Assembly (NCBI GenBank): GCA_024276995.1
Contig: JAJRWB010000031.1
Location: 27,488 to 91,487, forward strand
Source: Candidatus Eiseniibacteriota bacterium
Lineage (GTDB): Bacteria; Orphanbacterota; Orphanbacteria; Orphanbacterales; Orphanbacteraceae
DNA length: 64,000 nucleotides
Direction: 5' to 3'
Shown here: in pieces, positions 17,516-26,995 of the stretch
How positions within the stretch are numbered: the stretch's first letter is position 1
Layout of the letters: every line of letters starts with the position of its first letter
Notes under the pieces: model-generated
The model's database searches: none
What the model saw: the letters and a program-made list of their open reading frames with translations, nothing else
What the model was told of the DNA's origin: nothing
Made by a program: the position numbers and the translations under genes

Positions 17516-19723
17516 ATGTACAATCGCCCCATGAGACGACGAATCCTCGAATGGCGGGGTCCCGTCGCGGCGGCGGTGCTGGGCGCAGCGGGGACGTTCC
17601 TGTCGTGCACTTCCCCTCCCCCGCCCGAGAGGGCGATCGATACGCTCTATGAGCGGTTGAGCGAGCGGCGGGCCGACTTTCCTGCCGACGCGGTGCGGGG
17701 AAAAGTAATCGTCATCGACCCGGGCCACGGCGGGCGGTTCGACGGCACCACCGGCCGGGACGGCCTCAAGGAGAAGGACGTCAATCTCGGGGTCGCCCTC
17801 TATCTTTGGGGACTTCTCCGCGAGGCTGGGGCGCGGCCCCTCCTGACGAGATCATCCGACATCGATCTTCTCCCCGGCGACGGGGGGGGGAGTCTCGCCG
17901 ACGACCTGGCGAGACGGGTCGCCATGGCCGACACCGCCTCCGCCGACCTGTTCTTGTCGATCCATCACAATGCACGCTCCGACACCGACAGGACGGTGAA
18001 CCGGATCGAGGTATACTACCCGATGGGGAGGACGGGCGCCTCCCTCGACGCCGGTCGCGCCGTGGCACAGCACCTCTCGAAGAATCTCGGCATCCCCGAT
18101 GCGTCGGTCCTTCCGGGCAACTTCTACGTTCTCCGCGAGAACAGCCGTGTCGCCGTGCTCGGGGAGTCGTCGTATCTCTCCCACCCACCGGTGGAGGCGA
18201 AGCTCGCCCTCGGGGAGAAGAGACGTCTCGAGGCGGAAGCATACTTCCTCGGGATCGTCGCCTGGTTCGCCCGGGGGGTGCCGGCGTGCGCCATCGACAG
18301 GCCCGAGGAAACCGTGACGTCCTCCGGCGGACTGGTGCTGCGGGGAAAGGTGTCCGACGCGGCGGGCGGGGAAGGGATCGATCCCGCCACGGTGGAAGCG
18401 ACACTCGACGGCGCGCCGCTCGACATCGTCTACGACGTGGCCGGCGGCCTCGTGGAAACGCCCCTGCCGGCGGATCTCGCGCCGGGAAAGCATGTCCTTT
18501 CCCTGGCGGCGCGGAATCTCGCCGGCAACGCCGCTCCCGAACAGGTCCGTGTTTTCGACGTTTCCTTCCCGCCTGTGCGCGCTGCCGCCGACGTGCTTCG
18601 GCTCCCGGTGGATGAACCGACGATCCTCCTGGCGCTCACTCTCTTCGATGAACGGAACCTCCCGGTGAAAGAGGGGATGACGATCCGTGCCGATCCGGGA
18701 GGGGAAGAACGCGTCGGGCCGGGCGGAATGGTGCGATTCACGCTGCGCGGCGAGTCCCTGCCGCAGGTTCGACTCGGCACGGCGGAAGACACTTCCCGAG
18801 CACTCCATATCACTCCCGGCGCTCCCGAGATGCCGGCGGGCGTTCTCCTCGCCGAGGAAGGGGGCCGTCCCGTTCCGGGGGCTCTCGTTTTCAAGGGGAG
18901 GGAACCGGTCGGAAAGACGGGACCGGGCGGATGGCTCGCCCTCGAGGCGCGCCCCGCGCGGACCGACCGCTTCACCGTACGCGCGGGTGGACGTCTTGCG
19001 ACACGCATCGATTTCGACGGGGCGGTGGCGACGGCTCGGTTCGACCTTCCGAACGAATCCCCCCTCGCCGGTACGGTGATCCTCATCGACCCCGAGGGAG
19101 CGGACGAACCGCGCCTCTTCCCCCCTTCCGGCCAGTGTCTCGCCCTCGGCCGCTACCTCGAAGGGATGGTCCGCTGGGCAGGGGGGAAACCGCATCTCAC
19201 CCGGGATAGCCCCGACTTCGTACCGGCGGCGGAGAGGATCTCCCTCGCGGCAAGGGACGGCGCGGACTACTGGATCACCGTGCGGACGGAGGAGGCGATG
19301 TCGGTACGCCATTTTCCCGGAAGCCGGCTGGGAGCCCCCGCGGCCCGTTCTGTGGCGGCGGCGCTCTCCGAAGCCCTCGGGGTGGACGTTCCGGTCCTCA
19401 CGGGAGCGGAGCGGGTGCTCCGGGACACCCCCTGCCCGGCGCTGGTGGTCGCCCTCCCGCCGGTGGAGGACGGCCGCGCCGGCCGGGGTCGCCTCAGGCG
19501 CGCGGCACAGGCGATCCTGGAGGGATTGGCGCTTCGCCTCGGCGCCCAAGAGCGGTCCGAACCGATCTCCATCGGTTCGCTCTCCCCGGGATCGCTCGTC
19601 CGGATCGACAGGTCGGTCACGTTCCAGACGCTGAGCGGCGACACGCTCATCATCCGTTTCGCCCCGAAGGGAGATCACAGGATCGAGGTGGAAAGAGACG
19701 GCGTCTGGTCGAAGTCCGACTGA
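17516..19723 (+). CDS. Lipoprotein N-acetylmuramoyl-L-alanine amidase with a second, degenerate amidase domain
   Basis: The 735-residue protein has a signal and lipobox (F-L-S-C, Cys31). The Amidase_3 domain (62-252) contains D-P-G-H-G-G (zinc ligand H71), K-E-K-D near E85, S-I-H-H-N (H150) and G-E-S-S-Y (E217), the set needed to cleave the stem-peptide amide. A middle region (270-515) looks like beta-sandwich or carboxypeptidase-regulatory-like repeats. Residues 518-675 repeat the amidase fold (I-L-I-D-P-E-G-A-D; I-T-V-R-T-E-E) with all zinc ligands lost. A second ATG at 17531 could be the true start; neither has a good Shine-Dalgarno. Confidence 0.85.
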   Translation: MYNRPMRRRILEWRGPVAAAVLGAAGTFLSCTSPPPPERAIDTLYERLSERRADFPADAVRGKVIVIDPGHGGRFDGTTGRDGLKEKDVNLGVALYLWGLLREAGARPLLTRSSDIDLLPGDGGGSLADDLARRVAMADTASADLFLSIHHNARSDTDRTVNRIEVYYPMGRTGASLDAGRAVAQHLSKNLGIPDASVLPGNFYVLRENSRVAVLGESSYLSHPPVEAKLALGEKRRLEAEAYFLGIVAWFARGVPACAIDRPEETVTSSGGLVLRGKVSDAAGGEGIDPATVEATLDGAPLDIVYDVAGGLVETPLPADLAPGKHVLSLAARNLAGNAAPEQVRVFDVSFPPVRAAADVLRLPVDEPTILLALTLFDERNLPVKEGMTIRADPGGEERVGPGGMVRFTLRGESLPQVRLGTAEDTSRALHITPGAPEMPAGVLLAEEGGRPVPGALVFKGREPVGKTGPGGWLALEARPARTDRFTVRAGGRLATRIDFDGAVATARFDLPNESPLAGTVILIDPEGADEPRLFPPSGQCLALGRYLEGMVRWAGGKPHLTRDSPDFVPAAERISLAARDGADYWITVRTEEAMSVRHFPGSRLGAPAARSVAAALSEALGVDVPVLTGAERVLRDTPCPALVVALPPVEDGRAGRGRLRRAAQAILEGLALRLGAQERSEPISIGSLSPGSLVRIDRSVTFQTLSGDTLIIRFAPKGDHRIEVERDGVWSKSD

Positions 19724-19741
19724 TCTTCCCGGCCCGCCCGG

Positions 19742-20257
19742 TCAGCCTCCCGGATTTCCGAAATTCTCCGGGGGAAGATCCCTCAAGAACTTGCGAAGCG
19801 CCTCGGAATCGATCTCCTCGCTTTCGGCCTCCGCACCTCTTTCCATCTGGAAGAGGGAAGGTTCCACCATGATCGGCGCCTTCGTCCGGAGGGCGACGGC
19901 GATCGAATCGGAAGGGCGGGCATCGACGGAGAGCACATCCTGCTCATCCCTGCGGATCAGCAGTTTCGCGAAAAAGGTGGCGTCGCGAAGCTCGGTGATC
20001 AGCACCTTCACCACCTGCGCGCCGAGACCGTCGACGACCGTCTTCAGTAGATCGTGGGTCAGCGGCCTCTGGAACTTCCTTCCCGCCAGCTCGAGGGCGA
20101 TCGAACTCGCTTCGGCGGGACCGATCCAGATCGGGAGGACGCGGTTTCCCCCGACCTCCTGGAGGATCACCACCGGGGAGTTGTTCCGCTCGTCGCGCGC
20201 GAGACCGCTCACTCTTACCTGTACCGGATCGGAAGACAAGGAGGCCCACCCTTTCAT
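19742..20257 (-). CDS. Bifunctional nuclease family protein (DUF151)
   Basis: The 171-residue protein matches the BFN/DUF151 family: V-V-I-L-Q-E-V-G-G-N-R-V-L-P-I-W-I-G-P-A-E-A, then R-P-L-T-H-D-L-L, then D-A-R-P-S-D-S-I-A-V-A-L-R near residue 112. Members were described as dual DNase/RNase enzymes, but in most bacteria the role is not established. The C-terminal 45 residues are Glu-rich and likely flexible. The ATG lacks a clear Shine-Dalgarno. It is convergent with the amidase (18 bp apart) and lies downstream of the PpiC gene. Confidence 0.88.
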   Translation of the reverse strand: MKGWASLSSDPVQVRVSGLARDERNNSPVVILQEVGGNRVLPIWIGPAEASSIALELAGRKFQRPLTHDLLKTVVDGLGAQVVKVLITELRDATFFAKLLIRRDEQDVLSVDARPSDSIAVALRTKAPIMVEPSLFQMERGAEAESEEIDSEALRKFLRDLPPENFGNPGG

Positions 20258-20340
20258 CGCCGGGCCGAATCACCCGGCACGGTGAAAAGGTAGGCATTCA
20301 ACCTTTGGGCGTCAAGGCGGCGGCGCCCCCCGCAGACCGA

Positions 20341-21525
20341 TCAGTCGTCTTCGAAGGAAGGAGGCTCCTTCCCCATGTTCTCCAGCATCCAGCGGGCGGA
20401 CTTCTTCATCTCTTCGGAGCAGCCGTTCGGCCGCTTCACCACTTCCTCGAGGGCGCGCCGGGCGAGATCGAACTTGTTCAGCTCCTCGGAATAGACGAAG
20501 CCCACCATGAACTGCGCCTCGCACGCATGTTCGTCCTCCGGATAGCGGTCGACGATCTCCTGGTAGTAGCCGACGCGCTTCTGCGGGTCGGTGGTCTTCT
20601 GCGCGAGTTCGAAGAGGGCCTGCGCCTCCTCGGCCGCGTCGATCTCCTCCTTCGTCGCCGGTCCCCTCGATTCGGCGAGACTCTCCTCGTCGATCCGGAC
20701 ACCGTACTTTTCGCGCAGCACCGCGACCTTCTCTTTGCGGACCTTGTCGTTGAACTGAGCTTGGAAGGTTCTTCGGATCGTCTCGGACGCCTTCTCGAAG
20801 GGGATCACCGTCTCGGGGGTCCTCTCGGTCACGGTGAAGACATGGAATCCCTTCGGGGTCCGGATCACCGGCGAGATCGTCCCAATCGTGAGGGAGTCGA
20901 TAGTGGCGGACATTTCGAGCGACGGACCGACGAAGGGGATGAGGGAGGTGCCCGCCGCCACCGGTCCGATCTTTCCCATCCGCTGGCGGACCGCCTCGTC
21001 GGTGCAGTAGTCATCCACCACCTTCACCCAGTCGGCCCCCGCGAGAAGGAGTTTCCTCACCTGCTCCGCGTCCTCCCTGTTGTCGACCACCACCTGGCGG
21101 ACCTCCGACTGGAGCGGTCTTGTATAGAGATCCTCGAGGTGCTCATCGTAGTAGGACCGCAGATCATTCTCGTTCATCCGGGTGTACGGCTCGATCTCCC
21201 GTTCGTAGTACGCCTTGATCATCACGCGGCGAACCTCGTCCGCGATTCGGCGGGCCACCGCCGGGTTCTCGTCGAGCTTCTGTTCCTTGGCCGCGATGTA
21301 GATCGCCTCCTCGTCGATCATGCCGTCGAGCAGCTTTCGCCTCCCCTCCTTCGACTCGAACTGCGAGCGCACATTGGGGGGCATCGTGGCCAGGCGACGA
21401 TCCAGATCTTCCGACGTGATCCGATGATCCCCCACGCGGGCGAGCTCCGTCTCCCGGTTCTTTTTTCCGCCGCAGCCGGCCAGCAGGGCGAGGGCGAACA
21501 GAACGATTCCGGCAAAACGCCACAT
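20341..21525 (-). CDS. PpiC/SurA-type peptidyl-prolyl isomerase lipoprotein
   Basis: The 394-residue protein starts at the ATG at 21525, which opens directly into a lipoprotein signal (A-L-L-A-G-C, Cys near 18). A helical SurA-N-like chaperone region (about 25-150) precedes a parvulin-type domain (about 150-265, ending K-G-F-H-V-F-T-V-T-E-R). The last 100 residues contain TPR-like helices. Predicted role is folding of outer-membrane or periplasmic proteins. A longer in-frame start would lie inside rplI and is rejected. It is followed after 83 bp by the DUF151 gene. Confidence 0.85.
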   Translation of the reverse strand: MWRFAGIVLFALALLAGCGGKKNRETELARVGDHRITSEDLDRRLATMPPNVRSQFESKEGRRKLLDGMIDEEAIYIAAKEQKLDENPAVARRIADEVRRVMIKAYYEREIEPYTRMNENDLRSYYDEHLEDLYTRPLQSEVRQVVVDNREDAEQVRKLLLAGADWVKVVDDYCTDEAVRQRMGKIGPVAAGTSLIPFVGPSLEMSATIDSLTIGTISPVIRTPKGFHVFTVTERTPETVIPFEKASETIRRTFQAQFNDKVRKEKVAVLREKYGVRIDEESLAESRGPATKEEIDAAEEAQALFELAQKTTDPQKRVGYYQEIVDRYPEDEHACEAQFMVGFVYSEELNKFDLARRALEEVVKRPNGCSEEMKKSARWMLENMGKEPPSFEDD

Positions 21526-21557
21526 GGTCAGGCAAACCTCCTTCGGGGAAAGACGGC

Positions 21558-22001
21558 TCAGCTCTTCACAACCCAGACTTTGATGGCGCACTCCACGTCA
21601 CGGTGGAGCTTGATCGGCACCGTGTAGACACCGAGGGCCTTGATCGGCTCTTCGAGCAGGATCAACCTCTTGTCGATTTCATACCCCTGTCCCTTGAGCA
21701 GTTCCTCGATATCGTGGGACGTGACCGACCCGAAGAGGCGATCCTCTTCGCCCACCTGCACCTCGGCGGTGACGGAAACCTTCTTCAGCTTCTCGGAAAG
21801 CCGCTCCGCGTGGCGTTTCACCTTGTTCTCGCGAACGTCGTGGAGCTTCTCCTCTTCCTGGAGCATCCTCAGGTTCCCGGTGGTGGCGGCCACCGCCAGC
21901 TTCCTCGGGATCAGGTAGTTCCTCGCGTATCCCCGGGCGACCGAAACCCGGTCACCGCGCCCGCCCAGGCTTTCGATATCCTGTCGCAAAATCACTTCCA
22001 C
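21558..22001 (-). CDS. rplI: 50S ribosomal protein L9
   Basis: The 147-residue L9 has the N-terminal RNA-binding domain with G-D-x-V-x-V-A-x-G-Y-A-R-N-Y-L-I-P near residues 16-32, a long connecting helix and the C-terminal domain (G-S-V-T-S-H-D-I). It begins with GTG (GTG GAA GTG) four bases after the DUF2232 stop. It closes the rpsF-ssb-rpsR-DUF2232-rplI module, whose order is widely conserved. Confidence 0.97.
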   Translation of the reverse strand: MEVILRQDIESLGGRGDRVSVARGYARNYLIPRKLAVAATTGNLRMLQEEEKLHDVRENKVKRHAERLSEKLKKVSVTAEVQVGEEDRLFGSVTSHDIEELLKGQGYEIDKRLILLEEPIKALGVYTVPIKLHRDVECAIKVWVVKS

Positions 22002-22004
22002 CGG

Positions 22005-22952
22005 TCATTCCTCTCTTTCCGCGTCCTTACCCGCTCTTCGAAAATCGAACCACGTGTCGAACAGGCCTGCCCCGGTGGTGGCGATCACGAAGAACGGAAA
22101 CACCAGCACCACCGCGGCGACAAAAAACAGTGTCCGCGCGACGGTTGAAACCCCTTTCGACCGAAACTGCCATGACAGGACCGCGAGACCCTGTACGAAA
22201 TAGACCGAGCAGAGGCCAAAGAGCAGGTTCGCCGCCCACCCCCCGGCTCTTTCACCTCCCACCAGAACACCGGCGAGACCCGCCGCGAAGAGCCACACCA
22301 GTGCGAAGGGCGTCTTCCACTCCCGGAAAGGAGCAAGCTCCCGGAACGCCAGACCGTACCGCCCGAGGACGCCGCACGCCAAGCGGTAGACGATGGTCGT
22401 CAGACCAAGAAAATACAGGACGAGCGCCGCCGGCATGACGGTAATCGCCGTCTCCACCATCCAGCGGGTCATCTCGCCGGCCAGTTTGAGCGACTCCGGG
22501 TCGCTCCCGATCTCCCGGTTGAGCGCCAAGCTCCCCTGCACCACGCGATCCACTTCCGCCTCCCGCTCCTCCGGCGCCGGTGGAGCGGCGATCAGGAAGA
22601 AAGCGATGAGAAGGAAGGGGATCGATGCCTCGGCGATCGACACAGAAGGCTTCAGGCTGAGCGTCATCCCCCGGGCGAGGAGGAGTCCGCTCACTCCCAC
22701 AGGGAGCGCCGTCCTCAGGCCGAGACCGATATCGCGCGAAACCGCCACGAGGAGGAGGAATCCCGCGAGAGCCGCGAAAAGCGCCCTCGACGGCTCCACC
22801 CTGTAGAGCAGCACGAGCGCCACGGGCGCCCCGAGCCTTCCCACCAGTTCGAGCAGCGAGGCGTTTCCCGTGCCCGCCACCAGGATCGAACTGGCGCCGA
22901 AAAGAGCCCACACGGAAGGAAGCGGCCGATCGACGTGACCGTCCCCGCCCAC
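22005..22952 (-). CDS. DUF2232 (YybS-like) integral membrane protein
   Basis: The 315-residue protein is very hydrophobic with about seven to eight predicted membrane helices and no charged catalytic motif. Sequence character and its position between rpsR and rplI match the DUF2232/YybS family, found in the same slot in many bacteria. The biochemical function is unknown. It starts with GTG ten bases after the rpsR stop and ends three bases before the rplI start, so it is co-translated with the ribosomal genes. Confidence 0.8.
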   Translation of the reverse strand: MGGDGHVDRPLPSVWALFGASSILVAGTGNASLLELVGRLGAPVALVLLYRVEPSRALFAALAGFLLLVAVSRDIGLGLRTALPVGVSGLLLARGMTLSLKPSVSIAEASIPFLLIAFFLIAAPPAPEEREAEVDRVVQGSLALNREIGSDPESLKLAGEMTRWMVETAITVMPAALVLYFLGLTTIVYRLACGVLGRYGLAFRELAPFREWKTPFALVWLFAAGLAGVLVGGERAGGWAANLLFGLCSVYFVQGLAVLSWQFRSKGVSTVARTLFFVAAVVLVFPFFVIATTGAGLFDTWFDFRRAGKDAEREE

Positions 22953-22962
22953 GGCGAGGACC

Positions 22963-23193
22963 TTACTCCCCGACGTACGGAATCAGCGCCATCTGGCGGG
23001 CCCGCTTGATCGCCCGCGTAATCGCCCGCATATCCTTCGCCGACAGCTTGCAGATCCGTCTCGGGACGATCTTCCCGCGATCGGTGATGAACCGGCGGAT
23101 CAGCCGATCGTCCTTGTAGTCGATCTCCCGGCCCTTTTCGAGGTTCAGCTGGCGCACGCGCCGCCGATCCCGGCGATCATCGAATCTTCTCAT
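22963..23193 (-). CDS. rpsR: 30S ribosomal protein S18
   Basis: The 76-residue S18 pairs with S6 on the 30S platform. It shows the conserved I-D-Y-K-D-x-x-L-I-R-R-F-I and [12 protein letters not shown] segments and the [15 protein letters not shown] terminus. The ATG has a GGGAGAAGGG Shine-Dalgarno. A strong GC hairpin separates it from ssb upstream. Confidence 0.97.
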   Translation of the reverse strand: MRRFDDRRDRRRVRQLNLEKGREIDYKDDRLIRRFITDRGKIVPRRICKLSAKDMRAITRAIKRARQMALIPYVGE

Positions 23194-23245
23194 CTGTTCC
23201 CTTCTCCCGCGAATGAGTCATGGACACCGGCGCCACGGGCCGGCG

Positions 23246-23271
23246 GCCCTGCGCCCCGGAGGGCGCAGGGC
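23246..23271 (-). other. Strong GC hairpin between ssb and rpsR
   Basis: Bases 23246-23256 pair perfectly with 23261-23271 (11 bp, mostly G-C) around a tetraloop, in the 91-bp gap after the ssb stop and before the rpsR start. No T-run follows on the minus strand, so it does not look like an intrinsic terminator. It could be an mRNA stability element or a site for translational control of S18. Function is inferred only from position. Confidence 0.5.
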
Positions 23272-23284
23272 AACCCGGATCGGA

Positions 23285-23731
23285 TCAAAACGGAATATCG
23301 TCGTCTTCATCGCCCGACGCAGGAGTGCTTCCCGCGCCCACCGGTTCCGATTTCGATTGCGGCTGCGGCGAAAAATCGCCGTCGCTGCGCTTGTCGAGCG
23401 CCTGGACGCTCATGGCGTTCACCTCGATGGTGCTCCGCTTCTGGCCGTCCTGGGTTTCCCACGACCGGCTCTGGAGCCTTCCCTCGACGAGAACGGCACT
23501 CCCCTTCTTGAGAACTTCGCCAAGACGCTCTGCGAGCTTCTGCCACGCCACGACGTTCACATAGCAGACGTCATCGCGCCACTCGCCCGACTGATCCCGG
23601 AATCTCCGGTTCACGGCGATGCCGAAATTAAGCACCGCCGCCCCGGAGGGCGTATATCTCGACTCCGGGTCACGGGTCAGTCTCCCCATCAGGAGGACCT
23701 TGTTCAAAGTTCCCAACCTCACTTCCGCCAT
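23285..23731 (-). CDS. ssb: Single-stranded DNA-binding protein
   Basis: The 148-residue SSB has the OB-fold N terminus (L-N-K-V-L-L-M-G-R-L-T-R-D-P-E), the R-F-R-D and W-R-D-D strands, and a flexible tail ending in the acidic tip D-D-D-D-I-P-F that recruits repair and replication partners. The ATG at 23731 has an AGGAGGG Shine-Dalgarno; upstream in-frame sequence is Arg-rich and antisense-like to the rpsF tail, and is rejected. It sits between rpsF and rpsR as in many bacteria. Confidence 0.96.
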   Translation of the reverse strand: MAEVRLGTLNKVLLMGRLTRDPESRYTPSGAAVLNFGIAVNRRFRDQSGEWRDDVCYVNVVAWQKLAERLGEVLKKGSAVLVEGRLQSRSWETQDGQKRSTIEVNAMSVQALDKRSDGDFSPQPQSKSEPVGAGSTPASGDEDDDIPF

Positions 23732-23759
23732 CACATCCCTCCTTTTCCAGCCCGGTCCG

Positions 23760-24311
23760 CTACTCGGACTTTTCCGCTTCTTCTTCCGCTTCCCCGGCGG
23801 GCTCGACCGGTGAAGCCTCCTTCTCCGCGGGCTGCACTTCAGCCTGCGATTGCGAATCGGAGACCGTTTCCGGCTCCGTTTCCGTCTTCGTCTCGACGGC
23901 GCTCTCTTCCTTCGGCGCCTCCGACGCGGCCGTTGCGACGGACGCTGCCGGGGAGGCGGAAGGGGCGGCCTCCTCCGTGCGCGGCCTGAGCGGCTCACCG
24001 GGGGTCATCATCGGCCCGGTCGGGAGTTTCTCCCGCCGGAGCACCATGTGGCGAAGCACCGGCTCGCTCAGTTTCAGGATCCGCTGGAGCGGCGCGATCT
24101 GCGCCGGGTCGGTCTCGTAATAGAGAACGGCGTAGTACCCGTCGCTTCGTCCCGCGATCTCGTAGGCGAGCCTTCTGCGGCCCACTTTCTCCACCAGGTG
24201 CATCGAACCGCCGTTCGACTCGACAAAACCGACGATCCTGTCGATTTCATCCTCGATCGTCTGAGGCTCATTCTGGGTGTCCAGAATCAGCATGGTTTCA
24301 TAAATGGCCAA
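23760..24311 (-). CDS. rpsF: 30S ribosomal protein S6 with long acidic C-terminal tail
   Basis: Residues 1-95 form a normal S6: Y-E-T-M-L-I-L, the R-R-L-A-Y-E-I strand and [10 protein letters not shown]. Residues 96-183 are a low-complexity Ala/Glu/Pro/Ser tail far longer than in E. coli, where S6 itself carries added glutamates. The start is TTG at 24311 with a GGAGG upstream. It is the first gene of the rpsF-ssb-rpsR-DUF2232-rplI module and lies just downstream of hppA. Confidence 0.94.
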   Translation of the reverse strand: MAIYETMLILDTQNEPQTIEDEIDRIVGFVESNGGSMHLVEKVGRRRLAYEIAGRSDGYYAVLYYETDPAQIAPLQRILKLSEPVLRHMVLRREKLPTGPMMTPGEPLRPRTEEAAPSASPAASVATAASEAPKEESAVETKTETEPETVSDSQSQAEVQPAEKEASPVEPAGEAEEEAEKSE

Positions 24312-24326
24312 CCGAACAGTCCTCCT

Positions 24327-26351
24327 CTACATGAAGATGGGGGCGAGCACGAGCGACACCACCGACATCAGTTTGATCAGAATGTTGAGCGACGGGCCGG
24401 ACGTATCCTTGAACGGATCGCCCACGGTGTCGCCCACCACGGCCGCCTTGTGAGCGTCCGAACCTTTGCCGCCGAATGCCCCGGTTTCCATATATTTCTT
24501 CGCGTTGTCCCACGCCCCTCCCGAATTCGCCATGAAGATCGCCAGGAGCACGCCGGAAACGGTCACACCGGCGAGGAGCCCGCCGAGAGCTTCCACATCG
24601 ATCAGTCCGACCACGACGGGAGTGATCACCGCCATCAGCCCGGGGAGGATCATCTCACGAATCGCCCCTCCCGTCGAGATGTCAACGCAGCGGGCGTAGT
24701 CGGGCTCGGCGGTCCCTTCCATGATCCCGGGGATCTCGCGGAACTGCCGGCGCACCTCCTCGATCATCTTGAACGCCGCCTTCCCGACGGCGCGCATCGA
24801 CATGGACGAGAAGAGGTAGGGCATCATCCCGCCGACGAGCACACCGGCCATCACCTTCGGCTCGAGGATATTGAGTCCCTTCTCCTGCAGCCCCACCTTC
24901 GTAGTGAAGGCGCTGAACAGGGCGAGCGCGGTGAGCGCCGCCGACCCGATGGCGAAGCCCTTCCCGATCGCCGCGGTGGTGTTCCCCACGGCGTCGAGCT
25001 TGTCGGTGCGCTCGCGCACTTCCTTCCCGAGATGCGCCATCTCCGCTATGCCGCCGGCGTTGTCGGCGATCGGCCCGTAGGCGTCGACGGCGAGCTGGAT
25101 CCCGATCGTCGAGAGCATGCCGAGCGCCGCCATGGCGATGCCGTAGAGTCCCGCCTGGGCGTGGGCGAGAAGGATCGCCCCGGCGATCACCAGCACGGGA
25201 AGCGCCGTCGATTGCATCCCGACGGCGAGGCCGCCGATGATATTCGTCGCGGCGCCCGTCTTCGAATCCTCGGCGATTCCCCGCGCCGGGGGGCGCGCCT
25301 CGGAAGTGTAGTACTCGGTGATCAGCCCGATGGCGATACCGGCGACAAGACCACCCACCGTGGCGATGAACACGCCGAGGGCGTCCGCCGGTTTCAGCAT
25401 GGCGTTGATCACGAACCAGGAGATCACGAGCATCCCCGCGCCGGCGCCGAAGGTTCCGATATTCAACGCAGCCTGCGGGTTTCCCCCTTCGCGGGTGCGG
25501 ACGAAAAACGTACCGATAATGGAAACGATGATCCCCACCGCCGCGAGAACGAGGGGGAGGAGGATCGGGCCGAAGTTCTCGTAGCTCCCGAAGGTGAGGC
25601 CGAGCACCATGCCGCCGACGATCGAGCCGACATACGACTCGAACAGGTCGGCGCCCATGCCGGCGACATCGCCCACGTTGTCGCCGACATTGTCGGCGAT
25701 CACCGCCGGGTTCCTCGGATCATCTTCGGGGATTCCCGCTTCCACCTTGCCCACCAGGTCGGCGCCTACGTCGGCGGCCTTCGTGTAGATCCCTCCGCCC
25801 ACACGCGCGAAAAGGGCGATCGAGCTGGCGCCGAGGCTGAAACCGGAGAGAACGGAAAGAACGCGATTCATCGGCCAGTGAAAACCGGAACCGGAATAGA
25901 TAAGGAAAAGAACGCTCAGCCCGAGGACGCCGAGGCCGGCGACGCACATCCCCATGACGCTGCCGCCGCCGAAGGCGACGCTCAGCCCCTTTGTCAGGCT
26001 CGTCCGTGCCGCCTGCGCGGTGCGCACGTTCGCCGCCGTGGCGACCCGCATCCCGAAGAACCCCGCAAGCGCCGAGCAGAGCGCCCCGCACAGGAACGAC
26101 AATGCCACAAGCGGGTGCGTGTCCTCGCCTCTCGAAAAGAAGGCGAGCAGAATCGCGGCGATGATCACGAAAGGAATCAGCACCTTGTATTCGCGCGCGA
26201 GAAACGCCATCGCCCCCGTGCGCGTGTGCTTCGCGATGGTCTGCATCTCCTCGGTGCCCGCATCCTGGCGGTTCACCCACAAAGAGCGCATCCACGCATA
26301 CACGAGGGCAACCACCCCCGCTGCGGGAATGAGGATCAACGAGTTCGCCAT
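24327..26351 (-). CDS. hppA: Membrane-bound ion-translocating pyrophosphatase
   Basis: The 674-residue protein hydrolyses cytoplasmic pyrophosphate and pumps H+ or Na+ across the membrane. About 16 membrane helices are evident, with the substrate motifs [11 protein letters not shown] and the D-N-V-G-D-N-V-G-D repeat near residue 220. The segment [10 protein letters not shown] carries Ala and Gly at the two positions that are Lys and Thr in K+-independent enzymes, so a K+-dependent enzyme is predicted. Whether the pumped ion is H+ or Na+ is not decided here. Confidence 0.95.
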   Translation of the reverse strand: MANSLILIPAAGVVALVYAWMRSLWVNRQDAGTEEMQTIAKHTRTGAMAFLAREYKVLIPFVIIAAILLAFFSRGEDTHPLVALSFLCGALCSALAGFFGMRVATAANVRTAQAARTSLTKGLSVAFGGGSVMGMCVAGLGVLGLSVLFLIYSGSGFHWPMNRVLSVLSGFSLGASSIALFARVGGGIYTKAADVGADLVGKVEAGIPEDDPRNPAVIADNVGDNVGDVAGMGADLFESYVGSIVGGMVLGLTFGSYENFGPILLPLVLAAVGIIVSIIGTFFVRTREGGNPQAALNIGTFGAGAGMLVISWFVINAMLKPADALGVFIATVGGLVAGIAIGLITEYYTSEARPPARGIAEDSKTGAATNIIGGLAVGMQSTALPVLVIAGAILLAHAQAGLYGIAMAALGMLSTIGIQLAVDAYGPIADNAGGIAEMAHLGKEVRERTDKLDAVGNTTAAIGKGFAIGSAALTALALFSAFTTKVGLQEKGLNILEPKVMAGVLVGGMMPYLFSSMSMRAVGKAAFKMIEEVRRQFREIPGIMEGTAEPDYARCVDISTGGAIREMILPGLMAVITPVVVGLIDVEALGGLLAGVTVSGVLLAIFMANSGGAWDNAKKYMETGAFGGKGSDAHKAAVVGDTVGDPFKDTSGPSLNILIKLMSVVSLVLAPIFM

Positions 26352-26382
26352 GTTGTCCCGTACCTTTCCTTGACGAGCGTCT

Positions 26383-26934
26383 CTATCGGTTGCATTGCTC
26401 CATCGCCCTGTCGATCCCGTCCGATACCCACAGCCGGACCGAATCGACCGCGCGGGCGATCATCTCATCCACGGCCCGCCGTTCGTGATTACCGAACGGG
26501 GTAAGCACGAAGTCGGCCAGCTCACCGGGGTCCTCCGGGGAACCGATTCCGAGCCGAAGCCTTTGAAACTCCTCGCTGCCCAGGCTTTCGATGATCGATC
26601 GAAGCCCTTTCTGTCCGCCGTCCCCACCCCGTTTTCGCAGGCGCAGCTTTCCGAGGGGAAGGTGGACGTCATCGGATACCACCAGAATCGATCCCGGATC
26701 GAGTCGGAAATCATCGAGCAGGTCCGCCACGGCGCGACCGCTTCTATTCATATAAGTCAGCGGCTTCGCGAGAAGAAATCGCTTCCCCGAGATCCTCCCG
26801 CCGCGATACATGTACGATCCGCGCGGCTCGAACGGCGCATCGCCGGCAAGCGCGTCGAGCACGAGGAAGCCGGCATTGTGCCTCGTATTCCCGTACTCTC
26901 TCCCGGGATTGCCAAGCCCCACTACGGCGAGCAT
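26383..26934 (-). CDS. pth: Peptidyl-tRNA hydrolase
   Basis: The 183-residue enzyme recycles tRNA from prematurely released peptidyl-tRNA. Motifs: G-L-G-N-P-G-R-E-Y near the N terminus, T-R-H-N-A-G-F (catalytic His), [10 protein letters not shown] and [15 protein letters not shown] with [12 protein letters not shown]. It follows rplY by 61 bp, the usual rplY-pth neighbour arrangement, and precedes hppA. Confidence 0.96.
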   Translation of the reverse strand: MLAVVGLGNPGREYGNTRHNAGFLVLDALAGDAPFEPRGSYMYRGGRISGKRFLLAKPLTYMNRSGRAVADLLDDFRLDPGSILVVSDDVHLPLGKLRLRKRGGDGGQKGLRSIIESLGSEEFQRLRLGIGSPEDPGELADFVLTPFGNHERRAVDEMIARAVDSVRLWVSDGIDRAMEQCNR

Positions 26935-26995
26935 GACCCGGTCCGCCGCGCGACGGCCATGCCGGCAACCGGCGACGAAACGAAGCGAAAAATGA

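Noticed and set aside
23732..23998. N-terminal extension of SSB
   Set aside because: The added sequence is Arg/Pro-rich and lies over the rpsF tail; the ATG at 23731 has AGGAGGG.
23850..26504. An 884-codon open frame on the plus strand opposite hppA, ssb and rpsF
   Set aside because: It mirrors the codon structure of well-supported minus-strand genes, is Arg/His/Asp-rich with no domain, and arises from high GC at third positions.
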